Assembly (NCBI GenBank): GCA_943789375.1
Contig: CALSTX010000015.1
Span: forward strand, 42,203 to 106,202
DNA from: an uncultured Opitutales bacterium
Lineage (GTDB): Bacteria; Verrucomicrobiota; Verrucomicrobiia; Opitutales; Seribacteraceae
Direction: 5' to 3'
DNA: 64,000 bases
Made by a program: the position numbers and the translations under genes. Below the pieces are notes generated by a model, which saw nothing but the letters and a program-made list of their open reading frames with translations, was not told where the DNA came from and did not search any database. Below, piece by piece: positions 62,453 through 64,000 of this stretch. Numbering within the stretch: position 1 is the stretch's first letter; each line of letters opens with the position of its first letter.

Positions 62453-62815
62453 ATGATTCACAACAGCTGTATTTTCATTTCCCTTTCAATTGTAGCACAA
62501 CTCATCATGTTTACAGGATGTATTTCGAGTAAATCTCAACTGAATAAACAAATGACTGCATCCGAAAAAGAGTGGCAAAGGGCTTTTGACGAGTTAGTAG
62601 AGCAAACCCCGAAATGTGAGCATACTCTTGTAGAAGGAGAAAAGTCTTATGCCTTATTTAGTGGTAGTTGCTTTGAGTGCAGAAAGCAGTTAGGCGTGAC
62701 TGAAACTAAGGTGAACAAATTTTGGGGCACTCGAAAAACAACAACAGCCAAAACTTACACCTGTTCCAGTGACTGCAATTATAATGTCTGTCAGTCTTGT
62801 GCTGAGAAAAGATAG
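62453..62815 (+). CDS. Cys-rich lipoprotein, possible zinc-binding domain
   Basis: Lipobox MFTGC; CEHTLVEGEKSYALFSGSCFECRKQLG...TYTCSSDCNYNVCQSC. Confidence 0.6.
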   Translation: MIHNSCIFISLSIVAQLIMFTGCISSKSQLNKQMTASEKEWQRAFDELVEQTPKCEHTLVEGEKSYALFSGSCFECRKQLGVTETKVNKFWGTRKTTTAKTYTCSSDCNYNVCQSCAEKR

Positions 62816-62817
62816 TT

Positions 62818-63216
62818 TTACAGTAAACCAGTCCCTGTTTGCACAGGTGCCTCTGACATATTGAATCTTTTAACAGTGTAGTCATCATTATACAGGATCA
62901 CTAACTCTTTCTCTGTTCCAGTGCGCCTAGATCCAGCTAATCCAAGCGTTAGAGTTTGGGAAGCAATATTTGCGGGATTAAGACCTGTTGTGTCTTCAAA
63001 ATGATACCTCCATATCTCAAGACCTGAATCTGTATATTTAGTCTCCAATGGACTTCCAAACATTGCCCGTATCTCATTACGCGTAGTTTTTCCGACGGTG
63101 ATATTTTTATTTACATCAGCTTCGTTAAGTTTTTTTAGAACAGTACTTCCTTGATTAGCACACCCTAAAAAGAAAAGAGTAGTAAATAATAAGCTAAGTT
63201 TAGTAAATTTTTTCAT
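62818..63216 (-). CDS. SmpA/OmlA (BamE)-like lipoprotein
   Basis: Lipobox FFLGCANQ; NITVGKTTRNEIRAMFGSPLETKYTDSGLEIWRYHF. Confidence 0.7.
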   Translation of the reverse strand: MKKFTKLSLLFTTLFFLGCANQGSTVLKKLNEADVNKNITVGKTTRNEIRAMFGSPLETKYTDSGLEIWRYHFEDTTGLNPANIASQTLTLGLAGSRRTGTEKELVILYNDDYTVKRFNMSEAPVQTGTGLL

Positions 63217-63519
63217 AGTAAATATGTTTTGATCTCTTCATTTACGGCCAAAAATAGTTACAGATCAAGTTAAAAAGGATACTTGTTGAAGCATTTCTAT
63301 CCATTTCGGTCGAATAAGATAGAGGTGCTAAAGCTGCCGTTTGGGATGAAAGTATAAGATAACAAATATTCTTACTGGTGTTTTTGCTTATGAGCATACA
63401 TTAGTGATAACTCATAGGAAGTGAGAGATGCAGGAGCAAGCGATTATAAGTTGTTGAAAGAGCAATGAAATATTGTAGTTGTTGACATTAAAGGGCTATA
63501 TTTTTATCTGATTTATAGT

Positions 63520-64000
63520 ATGAAAATACTAGCCTTTTCGTTCTTAATTTATTCTACCTTAATTTCAAGTGTCACTTACGCTAAAACAGCTATACTGGAG
63601 GCACATTGTTATTCTTTCTATATGTCTCCTATTGATTTAGGTAATGGTGATTCAGGTTTCTTAACTACATATGATGGCCTTTCTAGGATGCCCTATACTA
63701 CCTCTAGTGGCCATGTTAGTGGAGAGGTCAAGCCATTGAGTGTTGGATCTACTAATTATGTAGTCGACTACATTAGCACAGATTACTCTGGCGTTTACAG
63801 TTACGGTTCATTTTCTACATCCTTACCTTCTGTTGATAGCAACGCTAATGGAGTAAATGATTTCCTCGAAAAAAAACAGGCTGTCAATTCAACTCTTACA
63901 TTCAATGAAACAACACATTGGGATAGGTACGATAACTATACCTCCGATAGATTAACAGTTTTATTTTCAAGAGATCAGAATAATCCGTTAGGAACATACA
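63520..64000 (+). CDS. Exported protein with a TSP3/calcium-binding-like motif, truncated by the window end
   Basis: Signal peptide MKILAFSFLIYSTLISSVTYA; DSNANGVNDFLEKK; frame open to the window end. Confidence 0.55.
   Translation, partial: MKILAFSFLIYSTLISSVTYAKTAILEAHCYSFYMSPIDLGNGDSGFLTTYDGLSRMPYTTSSGHVSGEVKPLSVGSTNYVVDYISTDYSGVYSYGSFSTSLPSVDSNANGVNDFLEKKQAVNSTLTFNETTHWDRYDNYTSDRLTVLFSRDQNNPLGTY

Noticed and set aside
63482-63510. Promoter-like TTGACA with 17-nt spacer and TATCTG upstream of 63520
   Set aside because: Only 3/6 match in the -10 box and very close to the ATG; not strong enough in an AT-rich background.

Overview
AT-rich, densely packed bacterial chromosome segment. Its gene content (FabV, QueH, LptD-like, YhbY, HDOD, PQQ beta-propeller and TSP3-like proteins) suggests a Gram-negative Verrucomicrobiota/Opitutae-type genome; this is inferred from gene content only. 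Most of the window is core housekeeping: clpXP-tig, gap-pgk-tpiA, panB-gpsA-queH-cysE-adk-like-M29-add-rluD, glgB, radC-surA-mfd-rnc-parA, lnt, dus, comM, fabV and a tRNA-Ser(UGA). No CRISPR array, transposase, integrase or phage module was seen. Points worth a second look: (i) a translationally coupled pair of an MnmM/YtqB-like methyltransferase and an FAD oxidase that could replace bifunctional MnmC; (ii) a partial nonulosonate-like sugar set with an ATP-grasp ligase, joined to parA-rnc; (iii) decayed genes: a PQQ propeller pseudogene, and an LRR remnant plus an orphan start-less frame near tRNA-Ser; (iv) several unusual architectures, including a C-terminal-TM Pro-rich protein, an extended adenylate kinase, PanB with a disordered basic N-terminus, a tandem-repeat orphan, Cys-rich lipoproteins and an SNase-like protein lacking the canonical motifs. 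I found no single clear-cut new defence or mobile system. All family calls come from reading the translations; no searches were run.
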